The position numbers and the translations under genes were made by a program. Shown here in pieces: positions 21,323 through 33,524 of a stretch of 64,000 bases of DNA (the stretch's first letter is position 1; each line of letters opens with the position of its first letter). The notes beneath the pieces are model-generated. The model saw nothing but the letters and a program-made list of their open reading frames with translations. It searched no databases and had not been told where the DNA came from. The DNA is from Tenodera sinensis (lineage: Eukaryota; Arthropoda; Insecta; Mantodea; Mantidae): contig CM060967.1 of the NCBI GenBank assembly GCA_030765045.1, positions 20,978,284-21,042,283 on the forward strand. Direction: 5' to 3'.

Positions 21323-22277
21323 ACAAATTCCGTTCCCCGCACGAGCTTAGCGATAACTGGCCTGAGCAGTAAACTATTTATCCGTGCGGCTAGTGTGGCA
21401 ACCTTTGTTCACATTTCCATAGCAACGACCTTCTCCTCTTACCCTTAACCCCCCTTGCTTGACTGCTGCCATGTACCTTCTTTTAAAAATCAGACCAGAG
21501 AGGAAGCATTAAAGAGGTTGCTGTATCCTGCAGAAGAGCATTCTTTATCCAATGAGATTTGTACCAGTGCTTTCTAGATCATTAAAACGAAAGACCAGAT
21601 TTGGTCATAAAAGACTAGATTAAGCCGTTTAACACTGTGCATTGCATGTAAATGTTACACAGTGAGGAAGAGGGAGACAGCAAAGTGAGAGCAAATGCAG
21701 GTTTGCACTGTAGTCACTTTTTCATAGTCACATTTTGCACCTTGTGCCATGCATTGCATGGTGCTTGCACCCTGAGAGACCTTGCCCTAAACTTAGCCCT
21801 GGAATGTTTCCTTTCCCAGTTCACATTTCATTTCATGCGTAAACAGTGTCTTCACCTGTGATGCCATAGGTCTTAAGAGTGGGCATTAAACACTATTAAA
21901 AATGTAAGAAAGAAACATTGAAGAACAAATAAAGAGTATCAGAAATTTCAAATATTTGCACTCAGTGATACAACATAATGGATGATAAAATTAGAAATAC
22001 ATAACTTGAAAAGTAAGTTATTGGGATGTTAGATTCCTTATTTCGAGTAGTGATATTTTGTCAAGAAAAGAAAGAAGGGAAAACAAACCCACAAAACAAA
22101 AAGAGTCTGATTCTCTGAGGCTATGGCATATAAATGTGGATGATAAATAGAATAGATAAAGGAAAACTAGAGGCAATGAAATGTACCATTTCTAAAGACA
22201 GGCTAGGCACTCAAGGGGAAAAGTGATAAAGAAAACGACACAATTAGAAACTTTCAAACAAAACAAAAGAAAATTAT
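21323..22277. other. No gene seen
   Basis: Contains a repeat E relative at about 21730-21890 (CCTTGCCCTAAACTTAGCCC, GGAATGTTTCC). The rest is AT-rich with no recognisable structure. Confidence 0.5.
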
Positions 22278-22560
22278 GTGTGACATTCACATGACTTCCT
22301 CTACCCGCCCTTCTACAAACTATTTTTACAAAAACTTGTTTTTCTGTGTGCTTCTCTTTAATCGAGGAAAACTTTCATGACATATCTTATTTTTGGTAAA
22401 AGAATATAGTACGCTAAAGCAATAGTCAATTTTTAAAAAGTGAATCGCTATGTGGTGACTGAAATTCCATGCTGTTTGCATTACCATGACAAAGAAATAG
22501 GAATCTCCCATTTGAAAATGCAAGCCAATAATAAAGAATATCTCGGAAATGGTTAACACC
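22278..22560 (-). mobile_element. Family A, right-end half, degraded
   Basis: Starts with GACATTCACATGACTTCCTCTACC and runs through GAATCGCTATGTGG and ATATCTCGGAAATGGTTAAC, all matched to full copies. It is oriented opposite to the adjacent half at 22680-23440, so the pair has right ends at both outer edges. Confidence 0.65.
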
Positions 22561-22679
22561 ATAAATTTGATATAAATTGACCCCCAATGATTTACATTTT
22601 TGTGGATTTTGTCTTTTTCTTACGTTTTATCAGTTATGTACAACAATTTTTGAGAATAAAATGGTTAACATGGAGACAA

Positions 22680-23440
22680 GTTTAGTATTTTTTATTTTTC
22701 CAAAAATGGCTCTGACAATTTATTTAAAATACCATATGTTTAAGATATTTGCTTGCCAAATAAAATGTATATCACACCTTTTCTTGGAATGGCTTGTGAA
22801 TGACTTTTGTATAACTGGTAAACCAGGCAAAATCTTAGTAAAGAAAAAAATGCAAATCTCCTTAAAGGACACAATTTATAACAAATAAAATTTTTGTGAT
22901 GTTAACTATTTCCAAGACATTCCTTGTGTTAGTGGTTTAGTTTTTCAACTGGAAATCTTTACTCTTTTGTTTTTCACCCTTAAGGTCATGCAAAGAGAAT
23001 GGAAATTCAAAGTATTACATAGCAACCCACTTTTAAAAAATTGGATTGTAGTCTCCTGTATTCTACCTAAGCACATCATAATGGAGTATCTTTAGAGACA
23101 GAGAAAGAAGTGAAGATGTAAGAAAGGAACTGGACCTGTAAAGAAGTATGGTGGAAGAGGTAGTTATAAATCAAGAGAACTGGCATGTGCATATCAGTCT
23201 TCTGACAAGACTACCAAAGCAAGCAATTTTATACACACCAAAGGGAAGATGGGATATAGGAAGGCCGAGGGCCAAATGGATGAATCACTTTCAACTTCTT
23301 TTGGTGTGGAACAGGATAAACCCCAATCCTTGAAAAGGAAAAAGAACATAATAATGTCAAAATATGTAATAAAATTAATATATTAGCAAGAAACAGATAG
23401 GGAGTAGAGAAAGTCATGTGAATGCAATACATCAAAAATT
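22680..23440 (+). mobile_element. Family A, right half, with a LINE scrap inside
   Basis: AAAAATGGCTCTGACAATTT, TGCATATAACTGG-type words and the terminus GGAGTAGAGAAAGTCATGTG match full copies. The segment 23075-23395 does not belong to the family and carries LINE-derived coding. Confidence 0.65.
23090..23340 (+). pseudogene. Non-LTR retrotransposon ORF C-terminal fragment
   Basis: Translation of 23148-23333 includes LPKQAILYTPKGRWDIGRP and RAKWMNHF, then NRINPNP, a motif order seen at the C-terminus of many insect endonuclease/RT polyproteins (P-K-G-R-R-x-x-G-R-P). Only this tail remains, inserted into a family A copy. Confidence 0.65.
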
Positions 23441-24203
23441 TCTATAACAAAATTAAACTTATTGAACCTGTGCCCCTCACATTCAATAATCATACTGATG
23501 ACTGCCAGTCGGCTTACATGAGATTATTGAAAGAAATGTGTTATAAGATATCCCTATAGTGCAAATGTTTCAGATCTGTGCTGCACTTTGCTAATAGAAA
23601 GGTAATGTACTAATTTATAGCCAATTAAATTATTGGTGCAGTAGGTATATCAGAATATTTAAAACTGTAGGAAGCAAATCGTTTTAGGAATACTAATTTT
23701 AACTTACACTACAATTCAATGATGAGGTGTCCAAGAAAAGTACATATCAAGGATGTTATACGAAGAAGTAAAAACAGAACTATGATAAGGAAGAATCTTA
23801 CTTATTAACTGAGTTACAAATTAATTTATGATTATGATTATTATTTGTGATTGAAAATAATTCCATAATATTTAGATTTATTGAAATAATAATTTAATGT
23901 ATATTGGATCTTAAATAACTTCATGCATTAATTCTACTCCATCTTCTTGAATAGCAGCTGAAGTTGCAAAACCAAACAGCCTCATCAGAAAACTTATATT
24001 TTTCTGCGTTCACACCTTCATGAAAAAATGCACCCTATCAATTTGATGAGATGCACTGCAGATATAATCTGGTTCAACAGAATGTGACCAAACAATTTCA
24101 TTTTTTATAAATTAATTCGGGAGGTTTTGGGAAACAGTTCCATGACTAAGTTGTCCAGATAGTGTCACTTGGTGGAAACATTAAAACATGTATTTGGTAA
24201 TTA
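23441..24203. other. No gene seen
   Basis: AT-rich; no repeat ends or coding similarity identified. Confidence 0.5.
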
Positions 24204-24373
24204 TTATTTATTATGCCAACAAACTTACTGTTGGTGTTTTTAAACACACAAGCCATGTGTGGGCAATGTTTGAGAGGTAGAACTGGAACCAATGCCTTTG
24301 TGGTTTACCGGGAAAAATATGAACTGGTTTGAGAATTCAATGTCATTCTGGCAGGTTGTCACAGTAGCTTAAT
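24204..24373. mobile_element. Rearranged copy of the 326-bp SINE unit
   Basis: The first part (GCCAACAAACTTACTGTTGG to GAGGTAGAACTGGAACC) is in the orientation of the 9305-10163 array. The next part (CCTTTGTGGTTTACC to CAGTAGCTTAA) is its reverse complement, with the middle missing. So it is an inverted internal deletion product. Confidence 0.7.
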
Positions 24374-24525
24374 TCGTGGTGGACGAAGCGGCGTCAGGGC
24401 GGGTTTTCTCCGGGTACTCCGGTTTCCCCCGCCATTTCATTCCACCGGTGCTCCATCTTCATGTATCATCAGTGTCACCGCCTGCGGTGCCGTAGTAGTA
24501 AAAGCGGGCGTTAAACACTACAACA
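24374..24525 (+). mobile_element. SINE (GTGGTGGAC family) with a 13-bp target duplication
   Basis: Body GTGGTGGACGAAGCGGCGTC to AAAGCGGGCGTTAAACACTA, 5'-truncated (no tRNA head). The 13-bp target ACAGTAGCTTAAT is repeated at 24361-24373 and 24526-24538, inside the older SINE at 24204. Young insertion. Confidence 0.9.
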
Positions 24526-24539
24526 ACAGTAGCTTAATG

Positions 24540-25650
24540 GTCAAAATGGAAACTACTGTACTCAGAAGGTAAATTATTTTATATTATTCAACATGACACT
24601 GATGGTTATGTTGATAAAATAAGCAGTTGAAAATGTAATAGCAAATTACAGCATTGGTGACAGGATTCTAGGGAGATACATATGCCTTTTCTCATGCCCC
24701 TGGTAGATAGACACAAGTGTATTTAAAGTTTGGAGTCTGGATGCTATTAAGTAAAAATCTTCTATTTTTTCTGCACCTCACAATGTTATTTATTTTTGCA
24801 TCTGGAGGATCATTTATAGTGTCACTGATAGCAATCAGTAGTAAATTTCAGCTTTGATATAAACAAAGCTTACAAGGAGTGCTGAAGGTCATTGTGAAAA
24901 GCATTTCGTTCTCTTTTCACACATGGATTATGTAACTAATGGCAGCTATTTCTAAAGCTGAACACTGGCTAAGGAAACTAATTTGTGTCTCTATTTACAG
25001 TATTTAATTATGTTTGCGTTTTCTACGAGTTACTTTTGAATTCGCAGTAGCTATATTTAAAAAGTGCGAATTCATGCTACATATGCATATTATAAACATA
25101 CAAACTTCTCTGCATTCTGTAATTATAGATGGTTGTAGGTCGGGGAGTTGTATTTGTACTTACTAATTACGCCTTTGCCCTATTAACTATTTTTGCGGTC
25201 CCCTATTGCCCCCTTTTTGTAATGAAAATTAAAATTCGGTCGCACAATATTTGTAATAAATATAATTATGAGTTATATATTTAATATAAGACTTATTAAA
25301 AGTATAGTAATTTATTTCTAAAGACATTAGGCATAGCTTTCGTCCTATTAGAGACAATCAGGTTAAACTAGCATAGATAAAAACATCTTTGAATTTGCCG
25401 CTTTACTCTACAACGGTATAACGGTGCCACTGCCGGTTCAAAGGTAGTTAATCAAACAATTTTACCTTTATACTTACCTTAATCCTTCTAATTAGACAAG
25501 TACAAGATTTTTTAATCACAGTGTTGTATAAATATAACGAATAATTATTCCTTTTTACTCAAGTGATGGATATTATAACCTCTAAAACACATCCATGTTC
25601 ACGTAACATAGTCGAAAAGTTTACTGACCACTACTCACACTACATTGTCT
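24540..25650. other. No gene seen
   Basis: AT-rich intergenic DNA, no repeat ends or coding similarity recognised, leading up to the promoter-like cluster at 25719-25768. Confidence 0.5.
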
Positions 25651-25718
25651 TCATTGGAAGTTTCAATGAATGACTGTATCGCCTGTATCACGGTGTTTAC
25701 ATCACAGCTGAGGAACGT

Positions 25719-25768
25719 CTGTCACGTGACAGAACCGTAATAATCTCGATTGGTTCCTTGCGCATGCG
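25719..25768. promoter_or_regulatory. Promoter-like cluster: E-box palindrome, CCAAT and NRF1-like site
   Basis: CTGTCACGTGACAG at 25719-25732 is a perfect 14-bp palindrome with a CACGTG E-box core (bHLH-ZIP type; GTCACGTGAC). Then GATTGG (inverted CCAAT, NF-Y type) and TGCGCATGCG (NRF1 type) at 25759-25768 follow within 40 bp. Three housekeeping promoter words in 50 bp within AT-rich surroundings suggest a transcription start. No adjacent exon could be recognised, so this is an inference from motifs only. Confidence 0.4.
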
Positions 25769-25849
25769 TAGGTGATCAACTCATTACGAAAGCATTTGTC
25801 TCACGGTGCACGCTTGATTCGGAAAACATTGACCGCAATTCGAAGGTTT

Positions 25850-26690
25850 AAGTTTAAAATTTCAGTGGAAATTCTGGTTTAGCATGCTTATCAAGAGTTC
25901 TAGAATTAGGAGAAAGTTTTAAAATGTCATTTCCACGCCCCTGATAAAAATATGGGCCTCACCACGAGTTTAAAAAAAATTGCCCGTACGTAGTCAAGTA
26001 GCAAAGCGGTTTTGTATAACCTAACGTGCTAAAATTTCGAACAATTTTGTACATATTTAATTTAATAACTATAAATATACTATGTACATACAACTTTGAA
26101 TTGAATTTGAATTTTACTGTACGGGCTACAGTCATGTTTCTGTATTGAATAATCAAAATTCAGGAGTGGCTTTTTGAAAAAAAAAAAAGTTACTTCTATG
26201 TGCTAAAATATGCTACCTTATAGATATATTTAAAAAGTGCAATGATAAATTTATGTACACATATCACGTTGATTGGATGTTGTCAGATTGGATATACAAA
26301 AATGTGCTAATTTTAATTAAAATGGGGTAATGGGGTATATAAAATAAATATGACACAGCATCTAATTATTCTTTTATACCAGCATTGTTGAAAACATTAA
26401 GTCAAAAACATGGGCCAAATTCTACGTTATCATGAATATAAATAGAAATGCAGAAACAACTTTCAAAATTTTCTCAATTTCAATAGCTACCGTTTATGTA
26501 TTTTGATTTCAAGGGTTTTGTCAACACAAGGCACATTAGCCATAGCTTTCTTGTACACTCTCCTTCATAGCTATAAACCAATATTTAAAAAAAAAATTAA
26601 GATTTTTCCTATGAAGTTTTCATTACATTTTTCTCCTGAGAATGGAGCTCCTCAAATAATTGTGAATCTTAGTGTATCTAGATAATAGTG
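25850..26690. other. No gene seen
   Basis: AT-rich; no coding similarity or repeat ends. Confidence 0.45.
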
Positions 26691-26699
26691 TTCTAAGGA

Positions 26700-27015
26700 A
26701 TGTTCAGTACTATATGACAAACTCATGAGGCGTATCGGAAAGAATGTGAAACTGCCGAGTTGTTTATGCGAGCTTATTGCACATACATGGCGAGACAGTG
26801 TGTGTGCATGCACACTCGGTTCAGATGCATCATACCCTCAGGACAGCAACGTCTCATGTATCGGCAGTTGCGAGAGATCATTCGTGTTGTATTACTGACT
26901 GTACGGCAAGTTACTATAGTATTTCACTGTCTTAGTAAACAAGACAACAAGCGATCGGCGCTCTCGACAACCAAGGTCAATACGCCTGGTCGCTTTGCCA
27001 GGTAGTAGTTGCTGC
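26700..27015 (+). repeat. Dispersed repeat B, long copy
   Basis: Shares CAGGACAGCAACGTCTCAT, GCGATCG and CCAAGGTCAATACGCCT with 55640-55872. No terminal repeats or coding recognised; likely a SINE or MITE internal region. Confidence 0.6.
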
Positions 27016-27234
27016 TGATGGTTTACAAATGCGACAAAGAGGATGGCCGTCAAAGAATTTCTTAGTCTAGAGATGTTTCCTAAAGGGTCCATGCCCATAG
27101 CTATAGCAATTGCTTTCTTATCTTGTTTACTGCCCTTTAAAATGGCGGATTTGGTAAGATATGTGTATGATGATTTGACTATGGCTTTACCCAATTTTGG
27201 GCCAGGGAATTACTTTTGTATCAGCGTGGCTGTT

Positions 27235-27424
27235 CCTTGTTAGCCCACTGGTGGAATTCTGAAGTAGTCTTATTACGGGTAAGACATTCTGGTCCAATCT
27301 TGATCCCTCTTTTGGCAAGTTTATCTGCGTCTTCATTGCTCATTATGCCAGAATGACCAGATACCCAATATGGTTGGATCTGATTCTTACCTAAGAGGGT
27401 CATAGAATTCGTAAACATTTCCAC
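27235..27424 (-). pseudogene. LINE RNase H fragment
   Basis: Translation reads PYWVSGHSGIMSNEDADKLA and KRG, the conserved W-V-x-G-H-S-G-I and E-x-A-D-x-L-A-K signature of a retrotransposon RNase H. Only about 60 codons remain, isolated from any RT. Confidence 0.75.
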
Positions 27425-28380
27425 ACAATCTTGGAGTAACGTTTATGTAAATGCCACATCAACATACTGCGAAGTCTGGCGTTTTAGAAAAGCTGAGACA
27501 GGATATGTTAAACAATTGTTGTTTTATTTATGTCTATACTGCATTAGTATTGGAGTTTTGAATTATGAAAAAATAAATAACCTTGTTAACTTTGCGGGAA
27601 CTATTTGTGCCTTATAGTTTCCTGATAATACAAGATTATCGTATAATTTGACTTGGCAGTTGCGCTGAAGCTTTTGTCCGGTGGCCTTTTGTTAATCGCC
27701 CAATTAGTTATTAAACAACACACATTCACGCCCCTAACAGGCCATACCGAGAAGCCTTTTAGAAATAATTGATTACGGAATTAGTAATTGTCTGCTCTTT
27801 GTATTTTTTTTTACTTCCTATATTTATTTACTTTTTTCATTTTCATTTGGGTTTATTTCGCATATTTTGTGTGTTCAGAAGATGTGCAAAAATTGCAGAC
27901 ACTATGTTTTCTTGAAGATTAAAGAAATTAATTTTGTTATTTCATCTCTGTAGATACCTGTCGGCTTGTAAATATTTTGCTGTTTGCAGCCTATGGATAT
28001 AGTTGTCGTCTTGAAAAATAGGATGCGGATTCTGAGGCATTCGACAGAACTACTTATGAGCTTGGCGGTGTCCGAGAAGGAGCAAGAGCTAGCTGTAGGC
28101 GAGCTAATTCACACAGGTCATTGTATTCAAGATGGCCTCTTTCACATAACCAATAAAAAGAATATTTTCATTGTATAAAAGTGCGGTGTGCTACATTCAC
28201 AAACTTTTTTTACAAGGTGTGTTTTATTTTTGTACAGCTTCCACAACTAGTTGTATTTTTGTCTCTGCTAATCAAGTTAAACATTCGCGAAAATAGTGCG
28301 TTGCCGGTACGAGAAGGATGCAGGAAACAGAACCTGTAGTCAGCTGTTTAAAAGCGCGTCCGTATATGTTGGTCTTAAAA
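27425..28380. other. No gene seen
   Basis: AT-rich; no repeat ends or coding similarity. Confidence 0.45.
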
Positions 28381-28384
28381 TGTC

Positions 28385-28935
28385 TGACTTTGCGAGAAAC
28401 ATCTGAATGATGACCTCTTCAAAAGAGTATTAATTATTGGAAAATTCAAAGCAATAATAACGGATATCTCGGAAGTAGCTGATGCCACAAAAAGGTTATT
28501 TGAAATAAATTCTGTATTTTTAAGGGATCTACATTTTGTGTCTAGTAAGGTTATCTCCCTATCTCTTCAACTTGATCCGTTATACAGAATTATAACATTC
28601 TTTCAGAATGATGAGGCCTTCGCAGACTATTTGCAGAAAATTCAAGATTTACATTGTCATGTAAATGTCTTAAATGTGAGGTACTTTACAATAAAAACCT
28701 CACATCGTTTACAAAAGAAAACGCAAACGTTTCTACCTAAAGGGTAATTTGAGGTGACATCTTGAAAATACTCTTATCGCACTTTTGTAAAGTACTAAAG
28801 TTTTTGACTTAAATCTGTTTTTATACATACAGAGGGACCCCAAAACGTGTATTTCCGGTGAAATCTCTGTATGGAATTTTTGATGGAATACAATTCTGAT
28901 TCTGCCTACTAGGTATGTCAGAGAAACTAAAAATG
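28385..28935 (-). mobile_element. Family A copy, degraded
   Basis: ATATCTCGGAAGTAGCTGATGC, CCAAAACGTGTATTTCCGGTG and AAATCTC and the end TCAGAGAAACTAAAAA correspond to the reverse orientation of full copies; the middle has diverged. Confidence 0.6.
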
Positions 28936-28952
28936 ATATGGATGATGATGAT

Positions 28953-28953
28953 C

Positions 28954-29034
<81 letters not shown>
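28953..29034. repeat. (AAT)n microsatellite
   Basis: About 27 uninterrupted AAT units. A poly-isoleucine reading frame on the minus strand is only this repeat translated. Confidence 0.98.
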
Positions 29035-29036
<2 letters not shown>

Positions 29037-29384
29037 CATTTTGTCCAGAAGAATAATTTAGGGACACTGCAATGATACCTATGTATGTGTTTCATTTACT
29101 TCACTGTACGTATGTGCAGCTCTTTACGTTTGATATAGTGTTGTAGGCATGAAATATATTTAATTTTATTATTTAAATCTTACTTGGATCTTTACTTTTT
29201 TATTTGTTAATATTTCCCTACAATTTAATTCATGCAAGTAAATAGAATGAACGCTATTGATGCTTTTAAGGTCAACAACCAGTTGTGGACAATCGATCGT
29301 CAGTTCGGCACCAAGGTCAATGTTGACCTTGTTACTGAAATACATTGAGGTATTATTTATAACCGTTCTTTAACTTGTACGTTT

Positions 29385-29632
29385 CTCATCGTCCCATTCT
29401 ATAACGGACGAGAAAAAACACTTAATTTTTCTCGAAGGTCGCTTTTATCAGGCTTGAGGTTCTTTTACATGCGTAAATCCAAAAGACAGGACCACCGGCT
29501 TTACGTTCTTTCCGATGGAAACCATACTGAGGATTTTTACGCCCGAAAAGAAAATCCATTGCCTTTCACCGGGTTTGAACCCACGATCTCTGAAACCAGA
29601 GGCTAGCATGTTGCCCCTAGACCACGGAGGGT
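29385..29632 (-). mobile_element. tRNA-Glu-like SINE (family G)
   Basis: On the minus strand: TCCGTGGTCTAGGGGCAAC head, B box GGTTCAAACCC, then a TTTCGGGCGTAAAAATCC body and the CCTCAAGCCTGATAAA tail. Same family as 30296-30528 (minus), 56615-56775 and 62510-62745 (plus). Confidence 0.8.
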
Positions 29633-30295
29633 CTTGCTAATGAAACCACCATCTTCACCATCTGGTAATAATTTTATTTTCGTGTAAGCACTGTTTCTGT
29701 AACTCCCCATCCTCCTATGCATTACAAATGCAAAGTGCATTGGAGACTCTCTGAAGTAGAAAATATTCGACTTTATGTGATATTTTCAAACTCTCCTTCT
29801 TTCTCCGCGCTTGTATCCAGTACTGTTTAATTTACAATAAAAAGGCGGGAACTAAGACTTAGACTTTAGAGGTTACAAATCCGAGACATACTACATTTCT
29901 CTTTGGCAGTTGTCATAAAACTTGACTTGCAAAGTTTATCTTTTGAATGGTAATATACATTTTACACCGTTCATAACTTGGCGGCGTTTGTTGAGCGCTT
30001 TGCAGTGGTGGGAGTCGGAACTACGGTAACAAGGAAGCTGCTATGTTCTCTTGCATGATTAATAGATGGCGCGCGATCATCTCGTGTGATCATTCCATTC
30101 GGTTTAAATATTACACAGAAAAACAAACGAGTAATAATTCACTCATTACAAGAGTTCTGTCTTGTCAAACTTGAAGAATTGAATTCACAAGTGCGATCCT
30201 CATTTGAGCGTTATACGAGAATAGGAAAAGAATAGATTTCCAAGCCTTACAAAACTTGAAATTGAGTTTTTATTGATATACGCTCTTTACTACTA

Positions 30296-30528
30296 TGGTT
30301 CTCAGCGTCCTATTCTATATTGGTCGTGAAAGACTGCTTAATTTTGCTCAGAGACCTCTTTATAAAGCTTGAGGTTCTTTTACGTGCCGTAAATCTACGA
30401 TACGGGACCAACAGCTTTACTTCCCTTCCGAAGGAAGCCATGTTTAGGATTTTTACGCCAGAGAAATACATCGGTTTCCGCTGGGCTTGAACCCCCGACC
30501 TCGGGAACCAGAGACTAGCACGTTACCA
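30296..30528 (-). mobile_element. tRNA-Glu-like SINE (family G)
   Basis: Second copy less than 1 kb from the first, same strand: B box GGTTCAAGCCC read on the minus strand, GAGGTTCTTTTACGTGCC body and the GGTTCTCAGCGTCCTATTCT end. About 75-80% similar to its neighbour by eye. Confidence 0.75.
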
Positions 30529-30639
30529 CTGATGTGTTATACTCGCATGGTTTTCTCTACCCATTATTCTACAACAATACCTGTACAAATGCGATCCCAT
30601 AATATTGTGGTACCGAGCATTCGTAGAAACAGGTTCTGT

Positions 30640-31220
30640 GTTAAAAAACAACCAAAAACTGCAGGAGTTCGCTGGAAAACCCAGTATGAGGTGCAGCTAT
30701 TTCTGAATCCTTCACAAGGAGTCCTTCGAAAAGTTTACGACTGTCAGCAGAGACGAATGTACCAGTACATCTTGTCAGCGTATTGTTCGAAAGCGCTGAA
30801 ACTGTGCCCGTTTTACTCAGGTTTAATTTTGCATTATGATGTGCAAACGGATTGAAGATGATGAAAGAGTCTTAAAACAAACTACTGTTTACAGTCGAAG
30901 CTGCTTTTCACGTCAGCGAAAGAGTAAACACTCAGGCCGCATTATTTGGGCAAGGAAAAATCCAGATCTACGAGCTTGGAAGATCAAGTCAAAAAGTGTG
31001 GAGTGAACCGCGATAAGGTGTATGGACCATTTATCTTTGCAGAAATGATATTAGGCCGTGAAACTTTTCGGACATGTTGCAATTATGTGTTGCCACAATT
31101 TGAGCAATACAATATGAACATTGTATTCCAGCAAGATGGTGCACCCACCCCCTCACTGGGCATTGAGGTCGGTCATTTTCTAAATATCCGAGAAACCTCC
31201 CATCTCTGAACGTTGTATAC
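30640..31220 (+). pseudogene. Mariner-like transposase relic
   Basis: Frames in order: AAFHVSERVNTQAALFGQ-like words near 30905, then VNRDKVYGPFIFAE, FRTCCNYVLPQF and IVFQQDGAPTP (31126-31151), the second catalytic Asp region, and VGHFLN. Several frameshifts, and the N-terminal DNA-binding part is scrambled. Dead Tc1/mariner-superfamily element. Terminal repeats not located. Confidence 0.8.
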
Positions 31221-31540
31221 ACCAAGTTTCAACACATTTTAGCACTCATTGTTTCAGAATGTCGGGAAGAACATCGCTTTTCAATTATCAAAATCGTCTG
31301 CGCCCGCGCACATATTTTCTCTTTTTAATATTCATATAGACATGTGAAGTATGGCCGAATTATAGGCCGTCTTAAACTTAAATTTAAATAATAAGCAGAT
31401 GGCAAGGAACTATAATCAGGATACTCGTCTGTGTCTATGTTTACAAGCTTTATACGTCTTGACCAATATCCATGATGGTCTCTACTCAACCAGTCACCTA
31501 CAAAACATGTGTATTTACTTCCGTAGCTAATAATAACTTC

Positions 31541-32282
31541 AAAAATTCGATGTGTTGCACTCACATAACTTTCTCTACTCACTCTTGTGCAAACTATTCT
31601 TACAAACGCTCATTCCACTATCTACCCCATGTTAATCGAGATAATTTACAGAAATTATCTTATTGCTAATTTTCTTGTAGGTACAAGGAGACTATGGGAA
31701 TACAGTAGGCTCTAAGTGATGATAAAATGTCTTAAAGCTAGTCGCTATGCGATGGCTTTGAAATTCCATTCTCTTTGCATGGCCATTCCAAAAACAAATA
31801 CATTAGATGAATTGTGTGTTTTAAGATTAACATTTGTTGTTTTAGTACGATTTTGCTATGCAAAGGTTATCAAGAGTAAACAGGACTACATGGGCTATAG
31901 CCAGAAAATTCAAAACATACATCTCATTGGCTATAAAATATCTTATATATAACATTTTAATCAAAATCGTTAGAGCCATTTCTAAGATCAAAATTTTCCA
32001 TGCAAAAGATAGTTTAGAGTGGAGGAATTTTCTTCAAAATCTTCGTGTCGCATCCTGGAAATATATTAAACTTAAATACCATCTTTGGTTTTTAACCGAC
32101 TTTTCGTTCTTGAATTATCTGTTCAAAGACACACACGCACACGGATCTTTTTCCAAAAATGTGTTGTTTTTTTTTATTCAGTGGGCCTCAAAACATATAT
32201 TTCCACTGAAATCTCAACATCGAACTTTTGGGTGGCATACAATACTTCCTCTACTTACTATGCGTAGTAGAGAAAGTAAAAA
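31541..32282 (-). mobile_element. Family A copy, complete
   Basis: Starts AAAAATTCGATGTGTTGCAC, TCACATAACTTTCTCTACT and ends in the hairpin CTTCCTCTACTTACTATGCG, TAGTAGAGAAAGTAAAAA. The 12-base stem ACTTCCTCTACT/AGTAGAGAAAGT has one mismatch. Confidence 0.75.
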
Positions 32283-32688
32283 TGAAGTGTGGAAATGCTT
32301 AGAAGAAAGCCAGGTTAAAATGTATGCTTGATATACGAGAAGCCTGCCACATTGATTTACTCTTTATTTATTCCCCGCATAATTCCATCATTTACAACAG
32401 AAATGCCAGTTTGTGACCCGGGGTGTCATTCTCCTACTTTCTCCCTCCACAATTGTGTGTTGCGGGTGGTAGGACTTCACGGCGACACAGTGCTGTAGAA
32501 GAAGCTCCTGAAACAGTAGGCAAACCGAAGAACAAAACAAAGAGATGAGTTAAACCTCTTATTGCTTCAATAAGCACCAGACAACTGCTAGACAGTACCA
32601 CTCTCGTAATGGAGTTCCCAGTGAGATATAGGTATGCACCTATGCCACGTGGGTAGCAGCCTTGCAGGTCCCCTACAACTACTGTTTG

Positions 32689-32870
32689 CTTTCTCTACTA
32701 CTTATATGCAGTAGACAGAGGAAGTATTGTATTCCACCGAAAAATTCGATATCGAAATTTCACCACTTGTTTTGAGGTCCGCTGAATTGCGACCTCGCTT
32801 GTGTTTGAACAGCATAGCTCAGAAATTAACAGATAACTACGCTTGGTTTTTAAGTTCATTCACTTGTTTC
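32689..32870 (+). mobile_element. Family A, left-end fragment
   Basis: CTTTCTCTACTACTTATATG, CAGTAGACAGAGGAAGTATTG and AAAATTCGATATCG match the hairpin end of full copies, then the match fades. Confidence 0.65.
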
Positions 32871-33524
32871 TTGCATGTCTAGCGTGCTGCTTTTGAACAC
32901 TTGACTATCGATTCGGTTTCCTCTATGGCCCTTTTAGCTGTAAGGAAATGTATAACGAAACTGTTCCTGCAAAGCTTGTCTCGATTAGCATAAAATAGAA
33001 GAATAAGGGGTTTAAGAGTAGTTGGTACAACATATGAGTGCACACGTCATAATATATGCTTTGTTTTATTTATATCCTTTATCCTTGAAATCGATTCCTT
33101 TCCCAACAAAATAGTCATGCAATAGCAACCTTTATGTGTCTCCAGTCAATGAGAACATGAATTAACGTTATACCATATGAATGAAGGAAAAGGACGTGAA
33201 TGGAGGGTAGAATGGCCAGTAAGGGCGTTGCATTATCGACAGGTACGAGCTTCTGAACTCCACTACCAGGTTAAGAAAACTAGCTGCATTATCGACGTGT
33301 GCGAGTTTGCATATTTCGCCATGTTGGGCTAAAGCAGCGCTCGATGCTTTCTCTCTTTGTTTTCCACGAAGTTGAAAGTCTATTTATTGTAGTAGTTGTG
33401 TACTGTATATTGAGATTGCAATACTCTATTCTGTCACTAGGAAATAAGACTGCGGTACTGCGCACCAATGACTTCCATTGATAAATAAGGGAGGTGTAAC
33501 ACTATATAGTACCGAGCGAAATGA
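32871..33524. other. No gene seen
   Basis: AT-rich; no coding similarity. Confidence 0.45.

Noticed and set aside
28821..29039. 72-codon poly-isoleucine frame
   Set aside because: Translation of the (AAT)n microsatellite.
31858..32331. 157-codon plus-strand frame
   Set aside because: Lies wholly in a family A copy; the corresponding frame is not conserved in the other copies, so it is non-coding.
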